DNA of 64,000 nt from Sphingosinicellaceae bacterium. Its GTDB lineage: Bacteria > Pseudomonadota > Alphaproteobacteria > Sphingomonadales > Sphingomonadaceae. Of this stretch, positions 27,177 through 36,167 are shown one piece after another. Below the pieces are notes generated by a model, which saw only the letters and a program-made list of their open reading frames with translations, was not told the origin of the DNA and made no database searches. Each line of letters begins with the position of its first letter. The stretch's first letter is position 1. The DNA lies in the NCBI GenBank assembly GCA_019285715.1, contig CP079108.1:682001-746000 (forward strand), written 5' to 3'. Position numbers and translations under genes: made by a program.

Positions 27177-27529
27177 GACGCTGTCGCCGCGGTAAAGAAG
27201 TCGGCGCGCGGGTTGCCGCCTTCGTCGTAGACGCGCTCGGACACATCGAAGCGGTACTTCTTCACGTCCGAGGTGCGGAGCCCGTAGTTCGCGAGGTGGT
27301 CGCGCATGCCCCAGTAGCTCTTGTCATTGAAATGGCCTTCGAGCGCCTGCTGCGACGTCCACTCCTCGAATACATAGACGCGCCCCGGCACCAGCGGATC
27401 AAGCGTCCAGGCGTAATAGATGCAGCCATCCTCGCGGCACGACGCCTCGATGAACGCGCGGCCTTCGGTAATCGCGCGCTCGGCCTGCGCTGGATCGAAG
27501 TCGAGCGTACCGGCGATAATGATCGGCAT
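27173..27529 (-). CDS. ABM-domain (antibiotic biosynthesis monooxygenase-like) protein
   Basis: This encodes 118 residues with the ferredoxin-like ABM fold: ITEGRAFIEASCREDGCIYY, then VYVFEEWTSQQALEGHF. Such cofactor-free small proteins oxidise quinols or act as heme/quinone-handling enzymes. The ATG at 27529 follows GGGGAG by 5 bases; a GTG two codons earlier overlaps that site and is less likely. It is followed by the SnoaL-like gene (ATGA overlap) and is divergent from an SDR gene. Confidence 0.8.
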   Translation of the reverse strand: MPIIIAGTLDFDPAQAERAITEGRAFIEASCREDGCIYYAWTLDPLVPGRVYVFEEWTSQQALEGHFNDKSYWGMRDHLANYGLRTSDVKKYRFDVSERVYDEGGNPRADFFTAATAS

Positions 27530-27632
27530 TTTCACTCCCCAAACTCGGACCGGATTCTGCCCGGACGATATTCTATAGTGCTATGCAGATTTGCTTGCTA
27601 CGACAAGAGGTAGAGCCAGAAACGGAAGCTAC

Positions 27633-27648
27633 CTGTTCAAAAGAACAG
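27633..27648. promoter_or_regulatory. Perfect inverted repeat, candidate operator
   Basis: CTGTTC and GAACAG flank AAAA in the 160-base divergent region between the ABM gene and the SDR gene. The arms are perfect over 6 bp, which is the size of a typical repressor half-site. Confidence 0.35.
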
Positions 27649-27689
27649 CACGCAGCCGCAAGTTGCCGCCATTCTTGGGAGAGTTTCGA

Positions 27690-28403
27690 ATGAGCAATCG
27701 CCTCGCCGGTCGCCATGCCGTCATAACCGGCGCTGGATCGGGGATCGGGCAGGCAACGGCGGCCCGTCTCCGCGCTGACGGTGCCAAGGTCTGGACCGTC
27801 GACCGCGCCGGCGATGTCGACCAGGTCATCGACGTCACGGCACCGGGCGCCTCAGAGGCGATCATCGCTGCGGCCAAGGCAGGGTTGGGGCGAGTCGATA
27901 CCGTCATGCCGTTTGCGGGCATCGTCCGCCCGACCCCGCTCGACCAGCTCGAGGACGATAACTGGGACACGACCATCGCGGTCAACCTGACTGCGGTTCA
28001 CCGCCTCGTCCGGGCTGCACGCACGGATCTGGAGGCGGCAGGAAACGGGCGCGTCGTGCTGGTGTCCTCGGTGATGGGCAGCTTCGGCAGCGCCGACCTC
28101 AGCGCCTATGCGGCGTCGAAGCATGGCGTCATCGGCCTGACACGCTCACTTGCCGCTTCGCTCGGCCCGTTCGGCTGCACCGTGAACGCCATCCAGCCGG
28201 GTGCCATCGAGACTCCGATGACGACTGCTCTGTTCGCTCCGGGTGAGCCGGGCGGCGACTATTGGCGAAAGAAGTCGGCGCTCGGTCACCTTGGCAAGCC
28301 TGAGGACATCGCCGACGTCGCCGCGTTCCTGGTGTCGGACGACGCGCGTTTCGTGAGCGGCCACGGTATTCTGGTGGACGGCGCCTCGACCAACACGCCG
28401 TAA
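27690..28403 (+). CDS. SDR-family oxidoreductase
   Basis: This encodes 237 residues of classical SDR: cofactor motif TGAGSGIG (13-20), catalytic S127, Y140 and K144, and a C-terminal GHGILVDGA. The ATG at 27690 follows GGGAGAG; a longer open frame begins at 27591 but has no ribosome site. An NAD(H) preference is suggested by the acidic D38 after the second strand. It is a single-gene unit on the plus strand and converges on the tandem Rieske genes. It probably oxidises a ring or side-chain hydroxyl. Confidence 0.88.
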   Translation: MSNRLAGRHAVITGAGSGIGQATAARLRADGAKVWTVDRAGDVDQVIDVTAPGASEAIIAAAKAGLGRVDTVMPFAGIVRPTPLDQLEDDNWDTTIAVNLTAVHRLVRAARTDLEAAGNGRVVLVSSVMGSFGSADLSAYAASKHGVIGLTRSLAASLGPFGCTVNAIQPGAIETPMTTALFAPGEPGGDYWRKKSALGHLGKPEDIADVAAFLVSDDARFVSGHGILVDGASTNTP

Positions 28404-28412
28404 GCGGTCGCC

Positions 28413-29690
28413 TCAGGCGGCGACTGCCAGCGCAAGCTCCGCCAGTCGTGGATCGTTCGGCATGATCCATTCGCTGCCGATGACCGGCGCAACCCGCAGT
28501 TCGGGCGGGACGCGTTCAGGGCCGATGATGGCATCGGCCGCCTGGTGCCAGTGATAAATGCGCGACTCCTGATAGCTTAGCGGTACGCCTTCGAAGCCAT
28601 AGGACTCCTGCGACCTCTGGATCCACCGACCGAACTCGGTGTCCTCGCGGAGTACAGTGTTGAGGTAAGTGATCGTGGTGTCCCAATAGGCTGGGCGCTC
28701 GCCCTCGCCCCAGTCGGGACCGAACCACCAGACTTCGAGCTTGGATTTATTAAGGCCGTTGGGCCAGAAGTTGAGGACGAAATAGCCCGTCGGCCCGAGC
28801 GGTGAGACCCAGTTCGGAAACAGATTGTACGACTGGGTGCAGGTCCGGCCGATCTCGCCGACGCCGGCGATCTCGGGACGCGGCAGTCCCTCAACGGTTG
28901 CAGCACGATAGTTCTGCGGGGGCCTCTTGTCCTCCCACCCCGGCGCGATCATGCGGCCGTGACCGTGCGGGTACAGGCTGTTGACGTTGCGCCGGTGATC
29001 GAGGCCGACCGCGACCGTCGACGGGTGGATATTCGGCACATGGTAGACCTCCATGTTGGCCTCCATGGCGATCTTCCAGTTGCAGTCGAGGTCCCAGACA
29101 TAATGGTCCACGAGGCGCGTCTGGTCGAAGCGGAACTCGTCAAACTCGCCGGCGATCGAACCGAGCCATTCGCTGAGCGACGGTGCTTCGTTCGAGAAAT
29201 TGACGAAGATCAGCTTGCCGTAGCGCTCGCAGCGGACGCGGCGCAGCGGACGGCACGACAGATCGAGGTCGACGAAGTCCTCGGCGTCACGGATCGACTG
29301 GAGCTGGCCTTCGTCGTCATAGACCCAGCCGTGATATTTGCAGGTGAAGCGCGGGCGCCGGCCACTTTCCTCGGTCACCACCGGGGCGCCGCGGTGGCTG
29401 CAGGTGTTGTAGAAGGCATTGATTTCGCCCGACCGGGCATGCACCAGAAACAGGGGCTGGCCGACCATTTCCCATAGCTTGAACGAGCCGATTTTCGGCA
29501 GTTCGTCGGTGTGCCCCGCCAGCAGCCAGCTCTTGCGCCACACCGCATCCTTCTCGAGCGCGGCGAAGCGTGGGTCGGTGTAGCGGCCACCCGGAACATC
29601 GGGGAGTGCCGGAAAATCACGTGGCGGAGCGTGCCTTCCGGCCTCATACTCCATCAGCCGCCGCAGGTCGGTTACGGTCTGTGCGTCCAT
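28413..29690 (-). CDS. Rieske non-haem iron oxygenase, alpha subunit (copy 4)
   Basis: This encodes 425 residues. The Rieske ligands are C97/H99 and C117/H120 (CSH and CKYH), and the iron histidines are H217 and H222 in MEVYHVPNIH. It is the downstream member of a tandem pair, 23 bases after Rieske copy 5. The two differ in sequence but share size class and layout, so either two enzymes or two different alpha-type subunits of one enzyme are possible. No beta-subunit gene is adjacent. Confidence 0.92.
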   Translation of the reverse strand: MDAQTVTDLRRLMEYEAGRHAPPRDFPALPDVPGGRYTDPRFAALEKDAVWRKSWLLAGHTDELPKIGSFKLWEMVGQPLFLVHARSGEINAFYNTCSHRGAPVVTEESGRRPRFTCKYHGWVYDDEGQLQSIRDAEDFVDLDLSCRPLRRVRCERYGKLIFVNFSNEAPSLSEWLGSIAGEFDEFRFDQTRLVDHYVWDLDCNWKIAMEANMEVYHVPNIHPSTVAVGLDHRRNVNSLYPHGHGRMIAPGWEDKRPPQNYRAATVEGLPRPEIAGVGEIGRTCTQSYNLFPNWVSPLGPTGYFVLNFWPNGLNKSKLEVWWFGPDWGEGERPAYWDTTITYLNTVLREDTEFGRWIQRSQESYGFEGVPLSYQESRIYHWHQAADAIIGPERVPPELRVAPVIGSEWIMPNDPRLAELALAVAA

Positions 29691-29713
29691 TTTGGCTCCA
29701 TCGGCAGGAGTGG

Positions 29714-30928
29714 TTATTCCGCCGCCTGGAGCCGCTGTGGCGCGAACAGTTGATTGAGCTGACGATCGTCGGCGGCGATGATCCGGTCGACCCAGCCGTG
29801 GAAGGCCTGGGCGCCGCCCTCGTTGCGGCCAAACAGCACGTGCTCCATCATGCCAGCGTCGAGCGCACGCTGCTGGCGCAGGCCGGTGGCATAGTCCTCA
29901 TCGCGGACGACGACTTCGAGCATGTCGAACTGGGCGTGCGCGGCGATAGCGGTCTCGGCGTCGGGCTCGTGCTCCATGAGGTAAATCTGACGGGTCCACG
30001 ACTCGCCGACGACATCGCCGGGCATCAGCTGTGAGATCATGACGCCGCGGCCGCCGCCGTTGAAGCTTGCGATCGAGATGCACGGGAAGATCGTCCAGAC
30101 GCCGTTGAGAACCTGGTCATCGCGCCATTCTGCTTCGGGCGTTCCACCGAGTTCGCGCGAGGCCCGGTCGGGCGCGAGCAGGCGCTGGTGCGGGCCCCAA
30201 GCGTGGAACAGCGCGCGATTGCCGAGCTCCATGCTCAGCGCCAGCGTGTTCTTGTGGAGCACCGGCAGGTGGTAGAAATCGAGATAGCCGTCGTACGCGA
30301 TCTTCCAGTTCGGACCGCGCAGGCGGCGGCTGGCGAACAGGTGCCAGTCCTTGAGATTGAAAGCCTCAAGAAGCGAGTCGTAGCCTGCCAGGAAGCCGTC
30401 GATATCGATCGTCGACTTCGGATCGACACTGCCGAAGATCAGACCGGCACGCTCGGCGACCGGCAGCGCGGTCAGGCCGTAGCAGGACTTGTCGATCTGG
30501 CCGAAATCCTGCGGAGAGGCGATAGCCAGCAACTCGCCGGTCTGGGCGAAGGTCCAGCCGTGGTAAGGACAGGTAAAGCGGCGCGCGTTGCCGGTGTCCT
30601 CGGTCGCGACGTTCGTGCCGCGATGCGAGCAGCTGTTGATGAACGACCGCACGATGCCGTCCTGGCCACGTACCAACAGTACGGGAATCCCGGCGACTTC
30701 GAGGGTCTTGTAGTCGCCCGGCTTCGGCAACTCGGCGGTCGGCGCGAGCATCAGCGGCAAGCGCTTGAAGATACGGTCCACCTCGAGCTTGAAACGGTCC
30801 GGGCTGGTGTAGTTGCTCGCAGGCACCTTCAGCACCTCGTCGACCAGCTCCATCGTGCCGTTCGCGGCATGCTCGATGCCGTGGCGCACCATCGCCGCGA
30901 TCTGGGGATTGGACATCGCATTGTGCAT
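29714..30928 (-). CDS. Rieske non-haem iron oxygenase, alpha subunit (copy 5)
   Basis: This encodes 404 residues. The Rieske ligands are C100/H102 and C120/H123 (CSH and CPYH), and the iron histidines are H220 and H225 in FYHLPVLH. The ATG at 30928 is chosen for AGGAGA 5 bases upstream; a longer frame extends to 31048 but starts inside the promoter region. It is the first gene of a minus-strand pair, divergent from a TonB-dependent receptor across 232 bases, suggesting shared control of uptake and first attack. Confidence 0.92.
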   Translation of the reverse strand: MHNAMSNPQIAAMVRHGIEHAANGTMELVDEVLKVPASNYTSPDRFKLEVDRIFKRLPLMLAPTAELPKPGDYKTLEVAGIPVLLVRGQDGIVRSFINSCSHRGTNVATEDTGNARRFTCPYHGWTFAQTGELLAIASPQDFGQIDKSCYGLTALPVAERAGLIFGSVDPKSTIDIDGFLAGYDSLLEAFNLKDWHLFASRRLRGPNWKIAYDGYLDFYHLPVLHKNTLALSMELGNRALFHAWGPHQRLLAPDRASRELGGTPEAEWRDDQVLNGVWTIFPCISIASFNGGGRGVMISQLMPGDVVGESWTRQIYLMEHEPDAETAIAAHAQFDMLEVVVRDEDYATGLRQQRALDAGMMEHVLFGRNEGGAQAFHGWVDRIIAADDRQLNQLFAPQRLQAAE

Positions 30929-31160
30929 CGGACTCTCCTGACCCCGAGGGGTCGCAGCAGCGCAAAAGTGACCTGCTGTGTAAACTTCATTCCTATGATG
31001 GTCAACGAGCCCGTCGTGCGCGACTGTCCCATTTGCCCCGACTATCATTTGTGCTGGGGCATCGCGGTGTAACGCAATCTTGACAGGTCATGCAAAATAC
31101 GTGACCCGAGTAACAACGCAGAAAATGCGACGCATAGAAATGCGAATAGGGGAGGCTACC

Positions 31161-33491
31161 ATGAAGCTCACGCTCCGGACATCCGTGTCAATTGGTGCAA
31201 CATCGCGCCATTTCAGAGTTCTCGGCAGGACAAGTGCCCTCGCCATGGCCGCCGGCCTCGGCCTGGGATCGGCGGCGCTGGCGCAGACCGTTCCGCCTGT
31301 CGCCGGCGAACAGCCTGCCGCGACGCCCACGACACAGCAGGCGGCGCTGGCCACGGCGCCCTCGGTTGCCCAGGACACCGTCGGCGACATCGTCGTCACG
31401 GCGCGCCAGCGCTCAGAAACCCTGTCGACCACGCCGGTCTCGGTGTCCGCGATCACGCCCGCAACACTTGAGGCGACGAACGCTCTGACCATCCAGGACA
31501 TTGCCGGAATGGTGCCTAACGTGATCATCCAGCCGGTCGGCGCCGGCCCATCGGCCGCGGCGATCTCGATCCGCGGCATCTCGTTCGCCGACATCGAGAA
31601 GTCGTTCGATCCGGCCGTCGGCGTCCTCATCGACGGTGTCTTCATTGGCACCAATACCGGGCAGCTGCTCGATTTCTTCGATATCGCCAGCCTGGAAGTG
31701 TTGCGCGGTCCCCAAGGTACGCTGTTCGGCCGCAACACGATCGGCGGCGTCATCAACATCCGCCGCTCGCGTCCGACCGGCGAGCTCGGCGGCAAGGCCG
31801 AAGTCACCTTCGGCAGCTATGGACTGTTCGAGGCCAAGGGCGTCGTCAACGTCCCGATCATCAAGGACATCCTGGCCCTCAAGATGTTCGAATCGCACAC
31901 GCACCTCGACGGCTACTATCGCAACGTCACCACCGGTAATCGGGAGCCCGACGGCACCTCCGACAATTACGGCTTTGCGTTGCAGCTGACGCCGACGCCC
32001 GACTTCAACGCGCTGCTCACCGTCGAGAAGCAAACTGCGACCGGGCGCACAATCAACCTGGCATCGAGTACGACAGGCGACTTCGTTTGTGTTGGTGCAC
32101 CCGCCAACGAGTGCAACCTGGGCAGCGACTCGCTCTACAAGACCTTCGCTCAGTTCGATAACACTACCCATTACCGGTCTCCGGCAGTCACGCTGGAACT
32201 CAACTACGACCTGTCGGACGACTTCCACCTGGTCTCGATCAGCGCTTGGCGTAAAGACAACGAGCTCTTCCGTCAGGACTTCGATGGCACGTCGATTCCC
32301 TTTTACGAAACCGTTCGTGACCAGCAATATCGCCAGATCACGCAGGAGTTTCGACTGTCGGGCAAGATCACCGATAAGCTCGATTTCGTCTCCGGCCTCT
32401 ATTACTTCGACAGCAAGTACGAGAATCACCAGACGACGTTCTTGGGTCCGCTACTTGGCGGCAACACCGTCAACCAGTTTGCGGCGCAGAGCTCAAAATC
32501 CTATGCCGCCTACGGTGACGTCAACTGGGCCTTCCTGCCGCGTTTCCGCCTGACCGTCGGCGGCCGCTACACCAAGGACAAGAAGACCTTCGACAACAAC
32601 TTCCCTGGCGCGTTCGACGTCAGCGCGTCACAGAAGTGGTCGAAGTTCACGCCGAAGGCGTCGGTCGACTTCCGCCCGAACGACCATCTCATGGTCTATG
32701 CATCTTATGCGCGCGGCTATCGTGCCGGCGGCTTCAATGGCCGCGCGACGTCGATCGCAACCTCCCAGACGCCGTACGATCCGGAGACCGTCGACAGCTA
32801 CGAAGGCGGGCTGAAGACGCAGTTGCTGGACCGGCGCGTGTCGCTGAACATCGCCGGCTTCTATTCAAAGTACGACAACAAGCAGGAGTCGATCATTCGG
32901 CGCACGCCGCCTGGTTCGCCGAACACCAACGAGACGATCGTCTCGAATGCGGCGTCGGCGATCATCAAGGGAGTCGAGGCCGACATCACCGCCAAGCCGC
33001 TCCATGGCCTCACGCTGACCGCGTCGGCGGGTTACCTGAAGTCGAATTACAAGGACTTCCTGACGCTCAACCCGCTGACACTGGCGCCAATCGACCTGTC
33101 GGGGCTCGACCTGACCTTCAATCCGACGCTGACCGCTTCGGCAGGGGCAACCTACGCGATTCCGACCTCGTTCGGCGACCTGACCATGTCGACCAACTTC
33201 CGGCATATCTCGCGCTATTTCACCGCGATCACGCCGGATCCGTCGAATGCGAACCCCAACGCGCCGACGCTCAACAGCCTCGCCAGCCGGACCAAGGCGC
33301 TCAACCAGCTTGACGCCAGCATCGCCATCGAGCCGGAGATCGCGGGCCTGAAGACCCGGGTCAACGTCTACGTCCGCAACCTCCTCGACGTCCGCGGCAT
33401 CTCGTCGACGACGATCGTGCCGGGGTTGTTCAAGACTGCGGCAGCGCGCGAGCCACGGACGGCGGGCGTGTCGTTCGGCTTTTCGTTCTAA
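31161..33491 (+). CDS. TonB-dependent outer membrane receptor
   Basis: This encodes 776 residues: a long signal region ending near ALAQ|TVPP, the plug start GDIVVTARQR, plug motifs RGISFAD and LRGPQGTLFGRNT followed by GGVINI, and a beta-barrel ending in FGFSF, the classic aromatic C-terminal strand. AGGGGAGG lies just before the ATG; an in-frame ATG at 31080 has no such site. A TTGACA (31080-31085) may be part of its promoter. It is divergent from Rieske copies 5 and 4 and followed by a VOC gene. Confidence 0.93.
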   Translation: MKLTLRTSVSIGATSRHFRVLGRTSALAMAAGLGLGSAALAQTVPPVAGEQPAATPTTQQAALATAPSVAQDTVGDIVVTARQRSETLSTTPVSVSAITPATLEATNALTIQDIAGMVPNVIIQPVGAGPSAAAISIRGISFADIEKSFDPAVGVLIDGVFIGTNTGQLLDFFDIASLEVLRGPQGTLFGRNTIGGVINIRRSRPTGELGGKAEVTFGSYGLFEAKGVVNVPIIKDILALKMFESHTHLDGYYRNVTTGNREPDGTSDNYGFALQLTPTPDFNALLTVEKQTATGRTINLASSTTGDFVCVGAPANECNLGSDSLYKTFAQFDNTTHYRSPAVTLELNYDLSDDFHLVSISAWRKDNELFRQDFDGTSIPFYETVRDQQYRQITQEFRLSGKITDKLDFVSGLYYFDSKYENHQTTFLGPLLGGNTVNQFAAQSSKSYAAYGDVNWAFLPRFRLTVGGRYTKDKKTFDNNFPGAFDVSASQKWSKFTPKASVDFRPNDHLMVYASYARGYRAGGFNGRATSIATSQTPYDPETVDSYEGGLKTQLLDRRVSLNIAGFYSKYDNKQESIIRRTPPGSPNTNETIVSNAASAIIKGVEADITAKPLHGLTLTASAGYLKSNYKDFLTLNPLTLAPIDLSGLDLTFNPTLTASAGATYAIPTSFGDLTMSTNFRHISRYFTAITPDPSNANPNAPTLNSLASRTKALNQLDASIAIEPEIAGLKTRVNVYVRNLLDVRGISSTTIVPGLFKTAAAREPRTAGVSFGFSF

Positions 33492-33502
33492 CGGGCTGAC
33501 GA

Positions 33503-34042
33503 GTGGGCCAGGCCGAGGTCACTGGCCCACTCGAGGTCGTCCAGAACTGCTACGTCGTTCGCGACCTCGACGCTGCCTGCGCCCGCCTGCACCGGCTCTA
33601 CGGGATCGGGCCGTTCGTCGGGGGCGGCGAGGGCGAGCTGGCGGACCACTATTACCGCGGCGCGCACGCGCCGCCGATCCGCATCCGCGGGGTCTTCGTC
33701 CAGTCGGGCGACCTCAACCTCGAGCTGGTCCAGGTCCTGTCCGACGGCCCTGACGCCTTCACCGAGATGTTCCCGCGCGGCACCGAGGGGCTCCACCACG
33801 TCGCGATATTCTGCCCGGACTATGAACCGACGCGAGATAAATTCGTCGTCGAGGGCATGGCCGTCGCAAGCGAGTTCACCGTCTCGTTCGGAGCGACGAT
33901 CTGCTACATCGATGCGCGTCCGACGCTCGGCCACATGATCGAGCTGTATCCGGAAAATGCGACGATCCGCGAGATGTATGCGGTCGCACGCCGGGCGCCG
34001 CTGACCTGGGATCGCCGTGAGTTGATCATTCCCTGGTCGTAG
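33503..34042 (+). CDS. VOC-family protein
   Basis: This encodes 179 residues with two VOC modules. Candidate metal ligands are in VVQNCYVV, LNLELVQV, LHHVAIF and HMIELYP. It is of the same size class as the VOC protein at 15337 and could be an epimerase or lyase of a CoA ester. A GTG start at 33503 lies 11 bases after the receptor stop, so it is probably cotranscribed. Substrate unknown. Confidence 0.82.
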   Translation: MGQAEVTGPLEVVQNCYVVRDLDAACARLHRLYGIGPFVGGGEGELADHYYRGAHAPPIRIRGVFVQSGDLNLELVQVLSDGPDAFTEMFPRGTEGLHHVAIFCPDYEPTRDKFVVEGMAVASEFTVSFGATICYIDARPTLGHMIELYPENATIREMYAVARRAPLTWDRRELIIPWS

Positions 34043-34054
34043 CGCGGCTTGCGA

Positions 34055-35185
34055 CTACGCAGCGGGTTCGGAGCTCGCCTCGCCCATGCGCTTGAGGTGG
34101 GTCGCGGCAGATCCGAACTGGGTCTCGATGACGGTCGCACGCTTGAAATAATGCGAGATCGCGAGCTCGTCGGTGGTGCCGATGCCGCCGTGGATCTGCA
34201 CTGCACCCTGGCCGACGAATTTCGTGGCCTCCGAGATGAATGCCTTGGCCGCCGACACCGCCTTGCGACGCTCGTGGTCGGGCGCGGACACGGTCAGCGT
34301 TGCCATGATGGTCAGCGAGCGCGACAGTTCGATCTGGGTGTTCATGTCGACCATCCGGTGCTGGAGCGCCTGGAAGCTGGCGATCGGCTTGCCGAACTGC
34401 TGGCGCTGGCTGGCGTAGGCGACGGTCATGTCGAGCGCGGTCTGCATCACGCCGACCGCCTCCGCGCAGACTGCCACGGTGGCCTCGTCGACGGCACGCT
34501 CGATTGTCGCGAGCGTATCATCGTTGAACTCGATCAGCCGGGCGGGCGTGTCGTGGAAGCTGACGTCGGAGGCGCTGCGTCCGTCGATCAGCGTATAGTC
34601 GCGCCGCTCGATATCAGGCGCGTCGGCGGCGACGAGCAACAGCGCGATGCCCTTCGGGTCGCGGCCCTCGCCGCTGGCGCGCGCGCTGACCAGAAAATGG
34701 GTCGCTCCTGCCGTTCCCGCGATGCCGGTCTTGGTCCCGGTAACGGTCCAGCCACCATCCTCCGTGGTGCACCGGGTCGTTACCAAGGCCAGGCTGAAGC
34801 GCCCCTTGTCTTCGTATAGTGCCGGCGCGATCCGCAGGCTGCCGTCGACGATCCCCGCAACCAGGTCGGCGACGCTATCACCAGCGCGGTTCAACAATGC
34901 CGACGCCAGCGTCACCCACTCGATATACGGTTCGAGCACCAGCGCTTCGCCGAGTTTCTCGCAAATGATCATCGTCTCGACCGGTCCGCCGCCGAAGCCG
35001 CCAAGCGTCTCGGGTATGGTCGCGCCGAGGAGTCCGAGCTGCTCGGCAAACCCACTCCAGATATCGGGTCGCCATGCACCGTTCTGGAGCACCGCACGAC
35101 GCTGATCGAAGCTGTAGTGGCGCGCCAGATAGGCCCCGACGGAGTCGCGTAGCAGCTGCTGATCTTCGCGAAGGTCGAAGTCCAA
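34055..35185 (-). CDS. Acyl-CoA dehydrogenase family protein
   Basis: This encodes 376 residues with the all-alpha N-terminal domain, the mid beta-domain (TVTGTKTGIAG) and the C-terminal helical domain (YASQRQQFGKPIASFQA, then HGGIGTTDE). It uses FAD to introduce an alpha-beta double bond in an acyl-CoA. The start is TTG at 35185; no ATG or GTG is available near the conserved N-terminus. In size and divergence it and the 402-residue ACAD at 40119 resemble the unequal partners of heterotetrameric steroid acyl-CoA dehydrogenases, but pairing is an inference. It is divergent from the TetR gene at 35390. Confidence 0.88.
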   Translation of the reverse strand: MDFDLREDQQLLRDSVGAYLARHYSFDQRRAVLQNGAWRPDIWSGFAEQLGLLGATIPETLGGFGGGPVETMIICEKLGEALVLEPYIEWVTLASALLNRAGDSVADLVAGIVDGSLRIAPALYEDKGRFSLALVTTRCTTEDGGWTVTGTKTGIAGTAGATHFLVSARASGEGRDPKGIALLLVAADAPDIERRDYTLIDGRSASDVSFHDTPARLIEFNDDTLATIERAVDEATVAVCAEAVGVMQTALDMTVAYASQRQQFGKPIASFQALQHRMVDMNTQIELSRSLTIMATLTVSAPDHERRKAVSAAKAFISEATKFVGQGAVQIHGGIGTTDELAISHYFKRATVIETQFGSAATHLKRMGEASSEPAA

Positions 35186-35229
35186 AATCAGGCCCCAGAT
35201 TTTGCGTGACGGTGTAGATTTATCAAAGC

Positions 35230-35263
35230 CAACTTCTCATCGGATTGCAACTGAACGAAGTTG
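35230..35263. promoter_or_regulatory. Inverted repeat between ACAD and TetR genes
   Basis: CAACTTC (35230-35236) and GAAGTTG (35257-35263) are perfect 7-bp arms 20 bases apart. A second overlapping pair, GCAACT (35247-35252) and AGTTGC (35266-35271), is also present. They sit in the divergent region and may be operator half-sites for the TetR protein. Confidence 0.35.
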
Positions 35264-35389
35264 TTAGTTGCCATCGCCGATGCCGGTTTTCCGGATAGCG
35301 CACGTACCGCCTTGGCCCATCGCGCGAAAAATGCCGCAGCGGTGCTACAGCGCCGGCAAACGCTGGACTATTTGCATGGATTCAGGAAC

Positions 35390-36145
35390 ATGGCCGACAT
35401 GAACGCTCATACCACTCCCCCAACGCTGGATGCCCACCCCGAGAAACCGCTGCTGTATTCGAGCCCGCTGATCCTCGATCGCCGGCGCCGGCTGCTGAAG
35501 GAAGCGCGGCAGATGATCGCAGAGAGCGGCATTGAAAACTTCAGCGTTCGCGAGCTGTGCCTCCGCGCTGGGGTTGCACAGCGCACATTGTACAACGCCT
35601 TCAGCAACAAGGACCGCGTCATCGCCATTGCGATTCGCCAGGCGTTCGATGATTTCAACGCCAATGTCCGGCACAAGACCGATCGCAACACGCTCGAGGG
35701 CGTGCTTGACCGGACGATCGCGATCAATCGTCGCAACTTCCGGGTCCGGAACTACACCAAAGCGGTGTGCGCGATCTATTTCGGGCCGGCGACGCCGCGT
35801 GACGTGTGGGAGACGTTGCAGCAGATGTCGCTGACCCGCATCCACGAGTGGCTGTCGGTCCTGCGTGCCAACGACGAGCTCGAGGCCTGGGTAAACATTG
35901 ACCATTTCGCGGATACCATGGCCAATGTTCAGTATTCGACCATTAACGATTGGTGCCTCGAGCGTCTCAGCGACGACGAGTATCTGCCGCACCTGACCGA
36001 AAGCATGCTGCTGCTGACGGTCGGCGCCGTGAAGGGGCAGGTCCGGATTGATGCCGAGCGCTTCCTTGCCGACCTGAAGCGCACCGGCAAGGTTCCGGTC
36101 TTCCCAAGTGCCTCATGGGCACCTTCGTCTGCGGCCGAGCTCTAG
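35390..36145 (+). CDS. TetR/AcrR-family transcriptional regulator
   Basis: This encodes 251 residues. The helix-turn-helix lies around residues 30-75 (ARQMIAESGIENFSVRELCLRAGVAQ is split over helices 1-3, ending in TLYNAFSNKD). The C-terminal ligand domain is longer than average. The ATG at 35390 has AGGA just upstream; another in-frame ATG follows three codons later, and the frame is open back to 35261 without a ribosome site. It is divergent from the acyl-CoA dehydrogenase and probably controls it, possibly also the 41327-36168 operon (inference). Confidence 0.85.
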   Translation: MADMNAHTTPPTLDAHPEKPLLYSSPLILDRRRRLLKEARQMIAESGIENFSVRELCLRAGVAQRTLYNAFSNKDRVIAIAIRQAFDDFNANVRHKTDRNTLEGVLDRTIAINRRNFRVRNYTKAVCAIYFGPATPRDVWETLQQMSLTRIHEWLSVLRANDELEAWVNIDHFADTMANVQYSTINDWCLERLSDDEYLPHLTESMLLLTVGAVKGQVRIDAERFLADLKRTGKVPVFPSASWAPSSAAEL

Positions 36146-36167
36146 CGGCCGCCACGGCGGCGTAACG

